64,000 nucleotides of DNA from Branchiostoma floridae (taxonomy: Eukaryota; Chordata; Leptocardii; Amphioxiformes; Branchiostomatidae), in assembly GCF_000003815.2 (NCBI RefSeq), contig NC_049997.1, positions 3,474,555 to 3,538,554 of the forward strand. Reading direction: 5' to 3'. Below, piece after piece: positions 22,557 to 33,239 of this stretch. How positions within the stretch are numbered: position 1 is the first letter of the stretch; every line of letters starts with the position of its first letter. The notes below the pieces were generated by a model, which worked only from the letters and a program-made list of their open reading frames with translations, was not told the DNA's origin and did no database searches. A program made the translations under genes and the position numbers.

Positions 22557-22717
22557 CTGCTTTCTATCCAGACTATTAGAGGTAACGTTGGCACGATCAC
22601 GTCCTCCTTGAGCGCCTTGAAAGCATGAATGGCAAGAATTCGAAAAAAAAGTAATTGGCTGACAGGAAAAAAAAAACTGGTCAAAGGTGATTCAGGGTCA
22701 GAAACCTTGATTACTCC
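22557..22717 (-). promoter_or_regulatory. ZF-2 promoter cassette and 5' exon
   Basis: Donor CAG|GTAGGA closes the 5' exon at 22557. DR1-like TGGTCAAAGGTGA at 22678-22690 and a degenerate TGATTACTCC at 22708-22717 (plus-strand sequence). The YY1-like box is weak and the intron G-rich box is reduced to CACCCCCTCC near 21667. This is the most eroded cassette of the set. Confidence 0.4.
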
Positions 22718-23589
22718 GATAGTATCAATGTATTCAGCTCACTCAACAACAATATTAGCATTTAACGTGTTTTCCTCCTTTACCTTCCATTTAAGTGCCA
22801 CCGACTGTAAGTAAATGTCATTGCAATCCTGGTGTGTATCAATCTTTTTAATACAAGAATATAATAACATTGCTAGTGAATCGTAGGTTCTTTATTCCTT
22901 CTTGACAGTGCTTTATTAAAATTACCCAGGTCAAAGGTTTTGACACTACACACTGCTTAATTAAATCCACCGTTCTGCATTGAAAAATTATACGATTATT
23001 TCAAATTGTTTCAATAGCATGTAATGTAGAAGACTTTTCACACAACGTTTATGACTGTGCATGTTTCACAATAAGTCAAATTCAGCAAAACAATCATTGC
23101 CTATATATAGATGGCATGTATTCTTCTCTGAATTTTGGTAACATTAATTGTATCTGTATTTCTTTTACTTAAAATCAGCAATGAATTTAAACATTGACAA
23201 AAATTTTGTACTCCTGTGTAAATGTATAATCAATAATTAATCCACGAATTGGTCAGTCTGTGTAATTCGAACTCTCACTGTCACTGACAATTTGATTTCA
23301 TTTCATTTTCAATAATTTTTTTTAAATGACAAAGGTGTTTCATTTCGACAATTTCTGTCTACAGGCAATACTATTCTAGTGAGATCTTTCATTTTAGACA
23401 TTCCTTCAATTCGTAAGTATAATGGAATACGAATGACCAAAACCACCTAGTAAGGAAATTTTCTATCTGTGTGGAACTGCTAGCATGGACGGTCAGACTG
23501 ATAAATTTTGCAGCTCCTAGCTGCCCTCATTTTCTTATCAAGAATCCGTTCACTGTAATCTGGTGTAATTTTATAATTAAACGCTATTA

Positions 23590-23770
23590 GGGTAATCAGT
23601 AGTGTTAGCCCCAAATGACCCTTGACCTTCCCATAGTTGTATGTGTCAACCCAAGCTCCTTGGTCAGCCATAATATTTGTTCGGGGAAAAACATTCTCGG
23701 ACGTCGTCTTGATTCCAAGGGACAGAAGTATTTTACCCACCTTCCCATTTATTGCGTGGCTATAAAGCAG
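23590..23770 (+). promoter_or_regulatory. ZF-3 promoter cassette and 5' exon
   Basis: GGGTAATCAGT (23590-23600), DR1-type TGACCCTTGACCT (23616-23628), YY1-like TCAGCCATAAT (23664-23674), then donor CAG|GTAAGA at 23770. The intron-1 box TGGGGAGGGGGGC is at 23858-23870, about 90 bp past the donor. Confidence 0.55.
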
Positions 23771-24167
23771 GTAAGATGATCAATACCAGACTAAGGTTTA
23801 TTTCAAATTCCATGAAATGATTAGCTTACTCGCCAGGGCGGATACGCGGATGCTTGGTGGGGAGGGGGGCTTTGTAGTTTAAACAAGCTCACAAAACGTC
23901 TCGTGCCCGTTTGTTCCTAACAGTGGCGAAAGAAAGTCTTCTTCATGAAATGTTTTGACGATTTGACATTGTGAATCAGTTTAGGTACGTGTAAATGGAC
24001 GAGCGTCACTCGCCGCCACGTAAACGTCAACACTTGCTAATATAGTTTGACTAAAGCACTATTGGCAGAAGAATAGCATCCCCCATTTCAACAAGGTATT
24101 TGAATTTTGTACCCTACATGATGTATGTTACTTAACGCGTACTTATTTTATGTCCATGTCTTTCAGC

Positions 24168-25352
24168 ATGTCCAGACAACAGGAGTTCATCTGTGGCCTC
24201 TCGCACGAGGTGACCATAGCAGTCCTCCCCAGACTGAACATGGAGGAGCTGATGTTTGAACTCAACAGAAGGATTCAAAACCTGGACACAGAAAAGAGCA
24301 TCAGGGACAGACTGGTTAATATCCTTAGGGATGTGATGTTGGAGGAATATCGTCAGTTGGAACGAAAGTCACAAATCGGTTATCAAGACAAAATGACAAT
24401 CCCTGCTCAAGAATTGGAGGCAAGTACCATGCATGACAGTGGTACGATTGCGTATGTTGAGATAGTGCCCTCAGCTTCTGGCACTCCTACCTTCAGTACG
24501 CAGGTGCTAGATACAAACAGTGCAACGAGTAATTTTTGCATAGATAAGCCTTTGGAGAAAGCCTGCGAGGAAACACCTTTGGTTTCTTTTCAACATTTTC
24601 AAGACCACAATGACATACCCTTGAAGATGGAATGCCATGTGTCACAGGATGATCAAATCAGCCAAACTTCTGAAATGTCCAGCCCCGATTTTCTTGAGCA
24701 TTATACTGATGACAGAGAGACTTGTGCCATGAACAGCAAGTGTGAACAAGATGAACAAATCAGAAGTGAGGACACACCTTTGCCTTCAGGTCAACCGACT
24801 CCAGGCCAGTTTCTTCTTCCTGACAATGACTCACGAATTGATTGCGAACGCTACACGTGTGACGTGTGTGGATTCAAAACATCATTTGCACAGGAATTCT
24901 CCAAGCATAAACAATGCCACAAAGGAGGAAAACCTTTCTTGTGCGACAAATGTGGTTACAGGGCATCAGAGAAGTACCAGCTGAATTGTCATATTGTCAG
25001 AAAACACACGGGAGAGAAACCGTTCAAGTGTAATCAATGCAACTTCAGAACAGCGGTTAAATGCCGCCTATCCCAGCATTTGAAAAGGCACACAGATGAA
25101 AAACCTTACAGTTGTGAAATTTGTGACTACAGGACCTACCGAAAGTTTGATGTTAAGACACACATGAGGCGCCACGCTGGTGTGAAACCCTACAAATGTG
25201 AGGAATGTGACTACAGGACAGCTTATAAGCCTGGTCTTATCAGGCATAGGAGGTGTCACACTGGTGAGAGACCCTACAGTTGTCAAGAGTGTGACTACAA
25301 GGCAGCTGAAAAGGGTAGCCTTGTCAGGCATATGAGAAACAAGCACCAATAA
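24168..25352 (+). CDS. ZF-3: QQEF-domain C2H2 zinc-finger protein, 394 aa
   Basis: Starts at MSRQQEF; the acceptor tgtctttcag precedes the ATG by one base and an upstream in-frame Met is intronic. The N-terminal domain is close to the family consensus (TEKSIRDRLVN is private). The linker of about 180 residues carries PLKMECHVSQDDQI, a psi-K-x-E module shared by most copies. Six intact fingers: helix residues -1/2/3/6 F/Q/E/K, E/Y/Q/C, V/C/R/Q, R/F/D/T, Y/P/G/R, E/G/S/R. The second finger has a longer His spacing (HIVRKH). First of three neighbouring plus-strand copies. A polyadenylation signal AATAAA is at 25647. Confidence 0.93.
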   Translation: MSRQQEFICGLSHEVTIAVLPRLNMEELMFELNRRIQNLDTEKSIRDRLVNILRDVMLEEYRQLERKSQIGYQDKMTIPAQELEASTMHDSGTIAYVEIVPSASGTPTFSTQVLDTNSATSNFCIDKPLEKACEETPLVSFQHFQDHNDIPLKMECHVSQDDQISQTSEMSSPDFLEHYTDDRETCAMNSKCEQDEQIRSEDTPLPSGQPTPGQFLLPDNDSRIDCERYTCDVCGFKTSFAQEFSKHKQCHKGGKPFLCDKCGYRASEKYQLNCHIVRKHTGEKPFKCNQCNFRTAVKCRLSQHLKRHTDEKPYSCEICDYRTYRKFDVKTHMRRHAGVKPYKCEECDYRTAYKPGLIRHRRCHTGERPYSCQECDYKAAEKGSLVRHMRNKHQ

Positions 25353-25359
25353 AGGTCCT

Positions 25360-26450
25360 GTAAGTTACGAAAAATAAGTTGTCGCAAACACTTCTCAAAG
25401 TAACTATTTGTGACAAATCAATAATACAATTGCCAATGATTCAAGTGTCAAGCTGAGAAAGTTCATTTCAAAGCATGCATTTCAACTGATATCATGATTG
25501 AAAGTCTGTGAATGTATTTGAAAGATAGGAAAAAGTAAGCACAGCAATGTTAACAGTTATTGCCTATAGATTTCATGTTTTTTGTTAATATTGCATTTTG
25601 TTAATATTTCATTTATTTTATCTGTGTCTCTACACTTACTAACAGAAATAAAGCAAAACAGTGACAAAGATTTTGTACTTCTGTGTCAATACATTAAGAA
25701 GAATTTACATGTAAATTTGCTACAATAGTTCGTGTAACTCAATATTTTACATTCGATTTCTCTGTGCTTACTCCTTGCTCAGAGGTGTTGGTCATTTATA
25801 TGTATGGAACCTCAGGAATTGAAGGGATGTATGGAGTAATGAGATTTCAATCAAACTACATGTACTAGTATTCTACAAATTGGTATGTCATGTATTAGGC
25901 CATGACGACATTCGTGCATGCATCAATTTTCGTCCGTTTCCAAAAATAGAACAAAAAGAAAGTTTGGCACCATGTTTTGAATCATACAATGCAGCTGTAA
26001 AAGGAGCAAATACATGATACAGATTAAAGTAAAAATATATCGGGAAACATACACTTTTATATTAAATGTGAATTCCAATCACAAAGAAGACTGAAAACAA
26101 AAATGAAGAATCTATTGTTAGGTCTTCAATACTCTGTGTTTGTCCTTTGTTCAGACCACTTAGATTTCATTTAGAGCTTTTTGGGCGGCCAGACTTTTTT
26201 TAATCACATCAGTTTTGGGAATCTCATAGAAATTATTAGAATGGCATCCATATAACGTTTATCAAATTAACATGGCCTTATGACAAATTGTTGGAATTGG
26301 CTTGTTCGTATATCCAACATTACCAGTAGCATTTAAGGAAAATATCGACAGAGGAAAATATGATGCTGTGTTCTAGCGATTAAAACCGCATTTTTTTCTC
26401 TCGAAACCATATCATTATCACCGTCTGTCTGCATTCAGACATCACAAAAT
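25360..26450. other. 3' UTR and spacer
   Basis: Contains the AATAAA at 25647-25652 that probably ends ZF-3. The remainder is AT-rich with no gene seen. Confidence 0.5.
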
Positions 26451-26455
26451 TAGTT

Positions 26456-26617
26456 GGGTAATCAGTGATCCTGACCCGTAGTGACCTTTAACCCTAGGTC
26501 GTATTTTTTGTGTCATCCATCTTGGTATGGTGTTCGAATTCTAGGACGTCTTTTTTGGCTTCAAAGAAAATACTTCGACCCACATTCCCTCTTAGTTACG
26601 GTGTATCTCTCAATCAG
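26456..26617 (+). promoter_or_regulatory. ZF-4 promoter cassette and 5' exon
   Basis: GGGTAATCAGT (26456-26466), DR1-type TGACCTTTAACCC (26482-26494), YY1-like TCATCCATCTTGG (26513-26525), then a consensus donor CAG|GTAAGT at 26617. A 5.95-kb transposon begins 57 bp into the intron, and the G-rich box TGGGGAGGGGGGC now lies beyond it at 32660-32672, more than 6 kb from the donor. Confidence 0.6.
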
Positions 26618-27055
26618 GTAAGTTGGACCTTGTTAAGCTAAGATAGGCTTGAAAATGTGGCACTCTTTGCGATACGAGCAATCGCTGTTATTGTTTACAT
26701 CCGGGGTATTCGGCGCACGAGCGCTGACTGGTAGGCAAAAAGCGTTAGGAGATCAGATTACTAATTAGCATACCGGCGCGGAAGCAGATCGTACTGTTTA
26801 CGCGAATTTGCGCATTTTCAGCCACGTTTTTATCGCATCCATGGGATTTTTTCAGATTTTGTATTTTTTTCACTACTTCTTAGTCTTTTTTTTTTTTCTT
26901 GTGTAATATTTTGGGAGAAAATGACCCTTGCCCTCTTGACTTCCGTCATGTGTTTCCGGTTGTTTTGATTTTCCGGCCGTACGGGCTTTCTGTCATCCGT
27001 TCCGGGCTGTTATATTTCTGTTCCTAATGTGGTTTAATTAATACGTTTAATCAAT

Positions 27056-30000
27056 ATGAGTTCTTCAAACAGCTACATTAGCTCTTTGGAGCCTAATGAC
27101 CGAACCAGGTATTTTGAGAAATTAATGGTAAGTGTCGAAGACGCCGGCGATAGTTCAAACCCGGAAGTGACTGGTTCGGCGGTGACTGGTGACGGTGTAC
27201 GACTACCTGACCCATACAGTCTGACAGGTGAGGATCATGTGTACATGTGTTTCTAGATTTTGATAAGGTAGATTTTTGTGTCAGATAAAGGTTACAAAAA
27301 CATGAGTACGTGTAAATGTGTTTGTTGCTAATCTCTAGAAATTCTGGCTACGTAACGTTATGTTTATTATCATTTGTATGTTATACAGGTTGGAAGGATG
27401 ATTTGAGCCTCTGGCCAGATACGGACTATGGGTGCATCTACACCTACCTAATCGAGGCTCCAGGTCCGTTTAACGGAGAAGCCATGAAAGCCTATAAATC
27501 CCTGGAGGCGTACAATCTCTTTATAAGTGGCCATGTGAGGGAGTGCAGGTACCACCCTATTGGAAAAAATGTGAAGGTCTGCTTCCTTAAGGCCAAGGTT
27601 GTGCCAGGTGGGTGTTGGAGTGCATTGGAACAATATTTCTACTTACATGTACCTGTAGTGAGAACTCTTGAAGATGAAGAATGAGATGCGTGATTAGTAT
27701 TTAACTGTCAGATACGTTTTTATATTTACTGTATTATCTTTTTTTTCTGTTACATTTGTGTTTCAGGACAGAGAGTAACAGAGACTCCTCACAACCCATG
27801 GGTGTGTTTGACCAAAAAAGAGGGTTATGTCATGGCAGCTCACTGCACTTGTATGGCAGGGTAGGTAATATAACTGCATTGACCATCATATCCAAAAAGT
27901 CACATTTTTATCTAACAGTGTTCTCGTCAGATGAGGTCCATGGCAAGAAACAGTTTTAGAAATAATGAAAGTCAAACTAGTACTCACCTGTAAATGTTCC
28001 TCCGTATATTTCCAGGGAGGAGCGACCATGCAGTTTGTATGTGGCAAGATAACTGTCTTAATTTTTTTCCTTGGTTCATGTTCTTGTGCTTGATGGTTTC
28101 CAGTTGTATTTGTACCTGTTGCAAATGCATTTCTTCTTGTTGATGTTCTTGTTGCAGTTTTTACTTGTTGATGTGTTTCGTTTTCTAGGTAATTTGGAGT
28201 TATCAACAGTTCCTGAGAGTGAGTATACTAACACATATCATCATGTAGATGTAGATAATGCTAAAAGAAATGTGTATATAGTAGAAATATTCAAATATCA
28301 CAGAGACTTCCATAATGAGAAGATAAGGCAAATCTTTCATTGTACTGTGAAGCTGGCCAACTTATCCGTTCCTTTTACCATTAACTCTAAAATTGCTCCT
28401 GACTATAGTACCTATAATGTATACTCATTTTTTGTTATATTTCAATGTAGATTGGGAGAGGTCTGCAGCCATGTGGCTGCACTGCTGTTCGCAGTGGAGG
28501 CCTCCAGGTCTCTTCAGGAAAAACGGACGTCATGCACCAGCAGAAAGGCCGTGTGGAACAAATATTACAAAGATAAGGTCTGTTCATATTTGGGCATTAT
28601 AATGAGTAGAATTTTTTTCCAAGGTCAACAATTTTTTGCCTAAGTAGACTGTTATAACTTACATTAATGAATGGATTTCTTTGCTTCTACAAAATCATGT
28701 GGCATTTACATGTATCCAATTCACAATATATAGCACTACACTATAGATTTACAGCAATATAGTAGATGTTCCTAGCCTGGAGTCCAGCCTTGTTGTGCTT
28801 TAGTCCACTCCCAACGGTGGCTACCCCGTCAATGCCATGGGGTAGCGACCTTTGGGAGCGAACTAAAGCACAACAAGGTTGGACTGCAGGCTAAGATGTT
28901 CCTCTTTGTAAAGTGTAATATCTGACATGGCCACTGTATAATGCTTTTTCTCACATATATTATTGATAATTCATTTTGTGGATTATTTCTTTCAGGTTGA
29001 TCCACAAAGGGCTGAGGACATGGACTTTTCGCACCCTAAACATGGAGTCCAGATCAAGAAGGCGCGCCGGAAGCCGCAGTGTGATGTGCCACCACTCAGT
29101 GAAGAAGAGGCCGCTTCTGCTTTCTCACAACTGAGGAAGCTGTGTCCCACTGCCAGTGCTGTCATTAAAGAGGAGGAGGACACAGACACAGCATCAGAAG
29201 ATGAGTCAGATGTCAACACAGAGACGCTTCCCCCTGTGGTATACAGGTCTTGTCATCCAGCCAAAGTCCCTGTTACTAGTGTTAGTGTAGACAGCATCCT
29301 TGAGGATGTTCGGTGCAACCCCGAGCAAATCACAAACCTCAACAAAGCTACAGTGGGGCAGTCCAAGTCTGCTTTATGGCGTCAGCAACGCAAGGGTCGT
29401 GTGACTTCTACATCCATGCATGATGTCCTTCATGCATCAAACCCCACCACTGCAGTACGGAAGGTCATGCAATATGACTGCAAGGATTTGAGCCAAGTGA
29501 GTTAACTGAAAACTAGTACAGTGTACACTTGCAGGAAGCCATTTTTCGTAGGTAATTAAGGCACACAAAGAGACAACATTACCCTGTATATTGGAACATG
29601 TACCATAATAATCCCAGAGCAAGTGTAGCTCTGATCTTTATTTGGATTTAAACAATACCAGGAGTCTAAATATTTCTGCAAAGTGTGACAGTCTAAATGT
29701 TCAGTCAATGCGAGATAGTGTCATATTAGAGATGTAATTCATTTGTGCTTTCTATGTCAGAAATTCTAAATAGGGAATTTCACTTTCAGGTTCCAGCTAT
29801 ACAATGGGGGATGAAACAGGAGGAGAAGGCAAGGCAACAGTACCTGGAAGCTACCTTGTGCATCTGCAAGGATGTGAAATTGGAGGAAGTGGGGCTCATT
29901 CTCTACAAGGATTTTCCCTTCATAGGTATAGCTAATTTTGGCTCTTACTTCAAACTTATGAAGTATAGTACATGTAATTGAGTACCAACTACACAATGTC

Positions 30001-30230
30001 TAATTGACTTATGATTTTGTTGATGTAACAATGAAATACATGTACTTGTTTTAACAATTGCACTGTATTCGTACCAAGTGAATATGTGCCATTTGCAGCA
30101 TTTGGCAAGTATCAAAAGTAAGTACATTATGTTCATGTTTGAAATATCAGAAACTTTGCCACTAATTTGAACATTACTGTTGTATATATAGGTGCATCTC
30201 CTGATGGGATGAGACAGTGTTCATGCCATG
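27056..30230 (+). pseudogene. SWIM plus YqaJ (lambda-exonuclease-like) nuclease gene of the transposon, 3'-truncated
   Basis: Seven exons with consensus GT/AG borders keep one frame: 27056-27227, 27389-27607, 27767-27860, 28451-28577, 28996-29496, 29790-29925 and 30192-~30230. The SWIM zinc motif is split over exons 3 and 4: HCTCMAG then LGEVCSHVAALL (CxCx(n)CxH). YqaJ motifs follow: KGRVTSTSMHDVL in exon 5, AIQWGMKQEEKARQQY in exon 6, and FIGASPDG with its catalytic Asp across exons 6/7. The expected next motif (ExK with CP) is gone: after CSCHG the sequence changes to antisense transposase. Such proteins are presumed to process DNA ends during transposition or replication; that role is inferred from the YqaJ family. 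Codons before the break carry no stops, so the deletion is young relative to point decay. Confidence 0.8.
28773..28893. mobile_element. Hairpin MITE with 9-bp target duplication, nested in the transposon
   Basis: TAGCCTGGAGTCCAGCC at the left is mirrored by GGACTGCAGGCTA at the right; arms pair over about 50 bp. AGATGTTCC flanks both sides (28764-28772 and 28894-28902). It lies in an intron of the YqaJ gene. A 9-bp duplication fits Mutator-like elements. Confidence 0.85.
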
Positions 30231-30232
30231 GA

Positions 30233-32501
30233 AGATCAGCATTTTTGAGGCCTAGTCTCAACTTCATGAGAGTCATGAGTATTTGATCCTGCTGACACAT
30301 GGACTTTAGAGGAGCAATGAAATCACTAACAAGTCTAAACACAAACATAAACAGTGCAACAGTAGGTATTCCAGTGAAGAGCTTGCATTTTGCATCTGTG
30401 AGATTGGAGGCTGATGTTGATGATTTCTTGATTTGTTCTTGAAGGTGATCACGTTCTTCCCTAAGGTTGTCAGCTTCACTTTGAAGGGACTCGCAAAACT
30501 GTTCCAACTTACATTTCTCCTCTTGTACTTTTGTGAGCTGTTCTCTCAGAGTCTCTACACTTTCAGGAAGGGGGTCTCTCAGAGTCTCTACACTTTCAGG
30601 AGGAGGGTCAGCGATCATTTCTTCATCTGAAATAAAGCAAATCCGAAGTTCAATGAAAGTGCTATGTGATTATGAGTGTCATATATCTGAACTGAACTGA
30701 ATGTTCTAAACTCTGATTCATATGTATGTATTGTTGTTTCAATATTTTACTCATGCAGGTTGCATGCTTCTCTACTTGATTCACATCTATATCCCCACTC
30801 CGAAAACCAAGCGGATAAACTTTGTAGCAAGTAGTCTTGTGTGTATGGTATGTGATTCATGTTGAATAAGTGACAAGTGATAGATTTACTTGTTGAGCAA
30901 GAATGATAGATTAAACTGTTGATCAAGAATTTATATGTTTAGGATTACTGATTGTATCCATTAGACACTTTTCTTATTCCCTCTGTAATGCCCTTACCAT
31001 TTAGTGATGTAGGTGGGGCTTCATTCTCTGATGACACCCGCAGCCTTTTTGCTGCACGCATATACCTGCAAACAATGAAGCATGTTGTAAGTTGTAAATC
31101 AAAGTTGCATGCTTTGTTTCCTACATACATTCTGTTAGCATAGCATTTAGTGATTACTGCTGTGAATGTTATGAAATATAAAACATTTGACTAGGTGTAA
31201 ACTCTAACATGAGTAACTTACAGGATCTTTGTGAGATTTAACTGAATCCTTGGTAAAACTTTCATGGTCATCTTCTCAGGCAAGGAGGTAGAGTATAGCA
31301 ATGTTTCACACAGGCATGAACAGCCTGCCTGCATGAACAGCATGAGCAGTAAATCAAATTTCAATAAAGAAACATTGAAAACCCCAATGTTACCTACCGA
31401 TCTTTCTTGGCAACTGGGTTTCTTGAACGATTGCAACTTGCTGAGGTTGGGAGGTTAAACAAGCTTGGGATGTAATCTGGATCTGCAGGGTCTTTAGAAG
31501 GGTTCCCTGCAATGCAAGAAGCAAAGAACTTGTCAGTATTATAAACATGATTTTAAAATGAGGTGGCAATTGGTCTTGTGGTTAGGGTGTAGGACTCATA
31601 ATCCAAAGATAAGTATGAGTTGGAATCCCTGATAGGTCACTTTGTTGTAGTGCCCTTGGGAAAGGTACTTAAACCATACTTTACACCTATTTCCTCACTT
31701 CACTAAGGTGAAAAATGAGTACCTGGCTTCGGCTACACACCTCGGCATGTTAAACTGAAAGAACCCACCACACTTATCGAAAAGAGCAGGGGATCATCCT
31801 GGTGTGAGTGGATCAAACTCCACAGTCTGGTTCTTTCTTTCCCCTGCACTATCCCACAATGGTCCGGACCAAGGTGGAGGTCTACCCGCTGGGGGCCTCC
31901 CCACACAATATGCTCCAGTAGGGGCCATCTGGGGGTATTCCCATGTAGATGTAGATGATTTTAAAGACATTTTAAAACATTTGTAGATGTCTTCGTCAAT
32001 CAGTTAAGTGATGTACGTTATACTTCTGGTATACTATATATGTATACGTCCATCCCAGATACTTTACCACTATTTATAAGTCAGACCCCCCCTCCCACGT
32101 GGACGCGCTGTAAAACTTTGATACATGTAACATTAATATTCACTATCCTTGATATGGCATGAATCAGCGACAAAACTTACTTAAGCTTTCCGCAGATGTG
32201 TAACGAAAAGTACACTATTACATCACGAAAAATGTATTTATAATATGCAAGGGGGACAACAACAAAATATAAAACATATAGATCACAAACCTGAGATGAA
32301 ATGGTCGCTGCACACTCTCTCGTGGCCTCGTGGTGTCCACGCCGCGGTCGGGTTTTTCTTTCCCTGCTCAAAATCTGACCTTTTTAAGGCTCTAAGCCAT
32401 GCAGCCCTTCGTCCTGGTTCCGCAGGGATTCTAAAAAACTTATTTCTACTGCCTTTATCCTTCCGGTTAGTACAATTCAGCGCACAACAACTGGTCGGCA
32501 T
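30233..32501 (-). pseudogene. THAP-domain transposase gene of the transposon, truncated before the DDE core
   Basis: Minus-strand exons: 32501-32291, 31506-31398, 31065-30998 and 30626-~30233, all with GT/AG borders in one frame. Exons 1-2 encode a THAP domain: CCALNC, FFRIPAEP, W in AAWLRAL, CSDHF, then PDYIPSLF for the AVPTIF box; this C2CH zinc fold binds the terminal repeats in related transposases. I start at MPTSCC; a Met seven codons upstream is possible. Exon 4 has a 12-residue duplication (PESVETLR twice), a long coiled coil (LEQFCESLQ...LQEQI) and the helix-turn-helix that precedes DDE_Tnp_4 cores (QQDQILMTLMKLRLGLKNADL). There it stops: the next bases are antisense YqaJ exon. The catalytic domain is absent. 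Confidence 0.8.
31558..31954 (+). mobile_element. SINE with 11-bp target duplication
   Basis: About 397 bp bounded by ATGATTTTAAA at 31547-31557 and 31955-31965. Head is tRNA-like (TCTTGTGGTTAGGGTGTAGG, then GAGTTGGAATCCC); the central part (GGGAAAGGTACTTAAACC, CCTCACTTCACTAAGGTGAA) is shared with the copy at 56462-56825 and fits a DeuSINE-like conserved core (from memory). It is nested within the ISL2EU-like element, in the intron of the THAP gene. Confidence 0.85.
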
Positions 32502-32522
32502 GTTTGCGTTTCCCGCGCGCAA

Positions 32523-32565
32523 CTGGTGGGCGAGGAGGGTTCAGCCCGCCCTCCTCGGCCACCAG
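32523..32565. repeat. GC-rich palindrome near the right end of the transposon
   Basis: CTGGTGGGCGAGGAGGG is mirrored by CCCTCCTCGGCCACCAG around a short loop. It lies between the THAP start codon and the right inverted repeat, so may belong to the promoter or to the transposase binding region. Confidence 0.7.
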
Positions 32566-32581
32566 CAGCTTTTTGCCTACC

Positions 32582-32613
32582 ATGACGTCACGTGACGTAA
32601 CCGTGACGTCAGC
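32582..32613 (-). promoter_or_regulatory. CRE/ATF-like site cluster of the transposon
   Basis: Two TGACGTCA palindromes and an intervening CACGTGACGT lie within about 32 bp just inside the right terminal repeat, upstream of the THAP reading frame. They match CREB/ATF and E-box consensus sequences; use as promoter is inferred. Confidence 0.55.
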
Positions 32614-33111
32614 GCGATCGCTCGTATGGATATAGCACTTTTGTAGGCTAACGTTATGGTGGGGAGGGGGGCGTCATATGCCACAAAAGAACACAACTTT
32701 TCGTTCTAGCGAAAAAGGGTGAAGTTATCTTTTACCAAGAAAGACATCGTATTTGTATTATGCAGATTAGATGTATGGCTTAATGTTGTTTTTGTTACTT
32801 AAGACAATCGTGTGTAGATATTACAAATACAACTCTAGAAGTGGATTTGTTCGTGTGCATCAGATCATGATAGCATACCAGTTGTGACAGTCACTGACAC
32901 TCTTACACGTGTCATTAACCATAAAACATGTTAAATGTCGATTTCAAAGCCTTGCATACAATTTTTAAAGGGAAGCATTAGCTAAAGCTTTTTAAAAGAA
33001 ACATAATGATACGTGTAAATGCAGAAACTTTGTAGGTGTTTTTTTTTTTTTAAACACTGCGAACATTTTCCTTCTGTCTTATGGACTGCCACTTTTCAGC
33101 ACCCCTTCTCG

Positions 33112-33227
33112 TAGCCGGGGCGACTCTGTAGAAAACGTATTTACTTGTAATACATAGACTTTGTTTTATAGAAAACAACGTCTATGTATTACAAGTAAAT
33201 ACGTTTTCTACAGAGTTGCCCCGGCTA
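33112..33227. mobile_element. Near-perfect hairpin MITE, 9-bp target duplication
   Basis: About 48-bp arms (GTAGCCGGGGC...GTCTATGTATTAC) around a 20-bp loop. CCCTTCTCG is repeated on both sides (33103-33111, 33228-33236). One or two arm mismatches only, so it is young. It lies in intron 1 of ZF-4. Confidence 0.9.
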
Positions 33228-33239
33228 CCCTTCTCGGTA

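Larger units (their letters stand above)
26674..32625. mobile_element. ISL2EU-like DNA transposon, internally deleted
   Basis: Ends are ACGAGCAATCGCTG at 26674 and its near-exact inverse CAGCGCGATCGCTCGT ending at 32625; subterminal TGGTAGGCAAAAAGC (26729-26743) is inverted at 32568-32582. AT flanks both ends (26672-26673, 32626-32627). The homologous intron of ZF-5 reads GCGATGGATATAGC with a single AT (37385-37386), i.e. the empty site. Two spliced genes lie inside, convergent: SWIM plus YqaJ nuclease (+) and THAP transposase (-). From memory, ISL2EU/IS4EU elements use an AT target and pair a transposase with a YqaJ protein; the assignment rests on that. The middle, with the DDE domain, is missing, so it is non-autonomous. 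A SINE and a hairpin MITE are nested within. Confidence 0.8.

Noticed and set aside
24168-24365. KRAB, ZAD or SCAN identity for the N-terminal domain
   Set aside because: No KRAB A-box pattern, no four-Cys ZAD set and no SCAN leucine pattern; length and helices alone do not justify the name.
28071-28643. A 190-codon frame inside the transposon
   Set aside because: It runs through an intron; only its 3' part (28451-28577) is the SWIM exon, which is supported by splice sites on both sides.
32283-32522. Stand-alone 79-aa THAP protein
   Set aside because: A consensus donor (CAG|GTTTGT) ends the exon and three further in-frame exons follow, so it is the first exon of the transposase gene.
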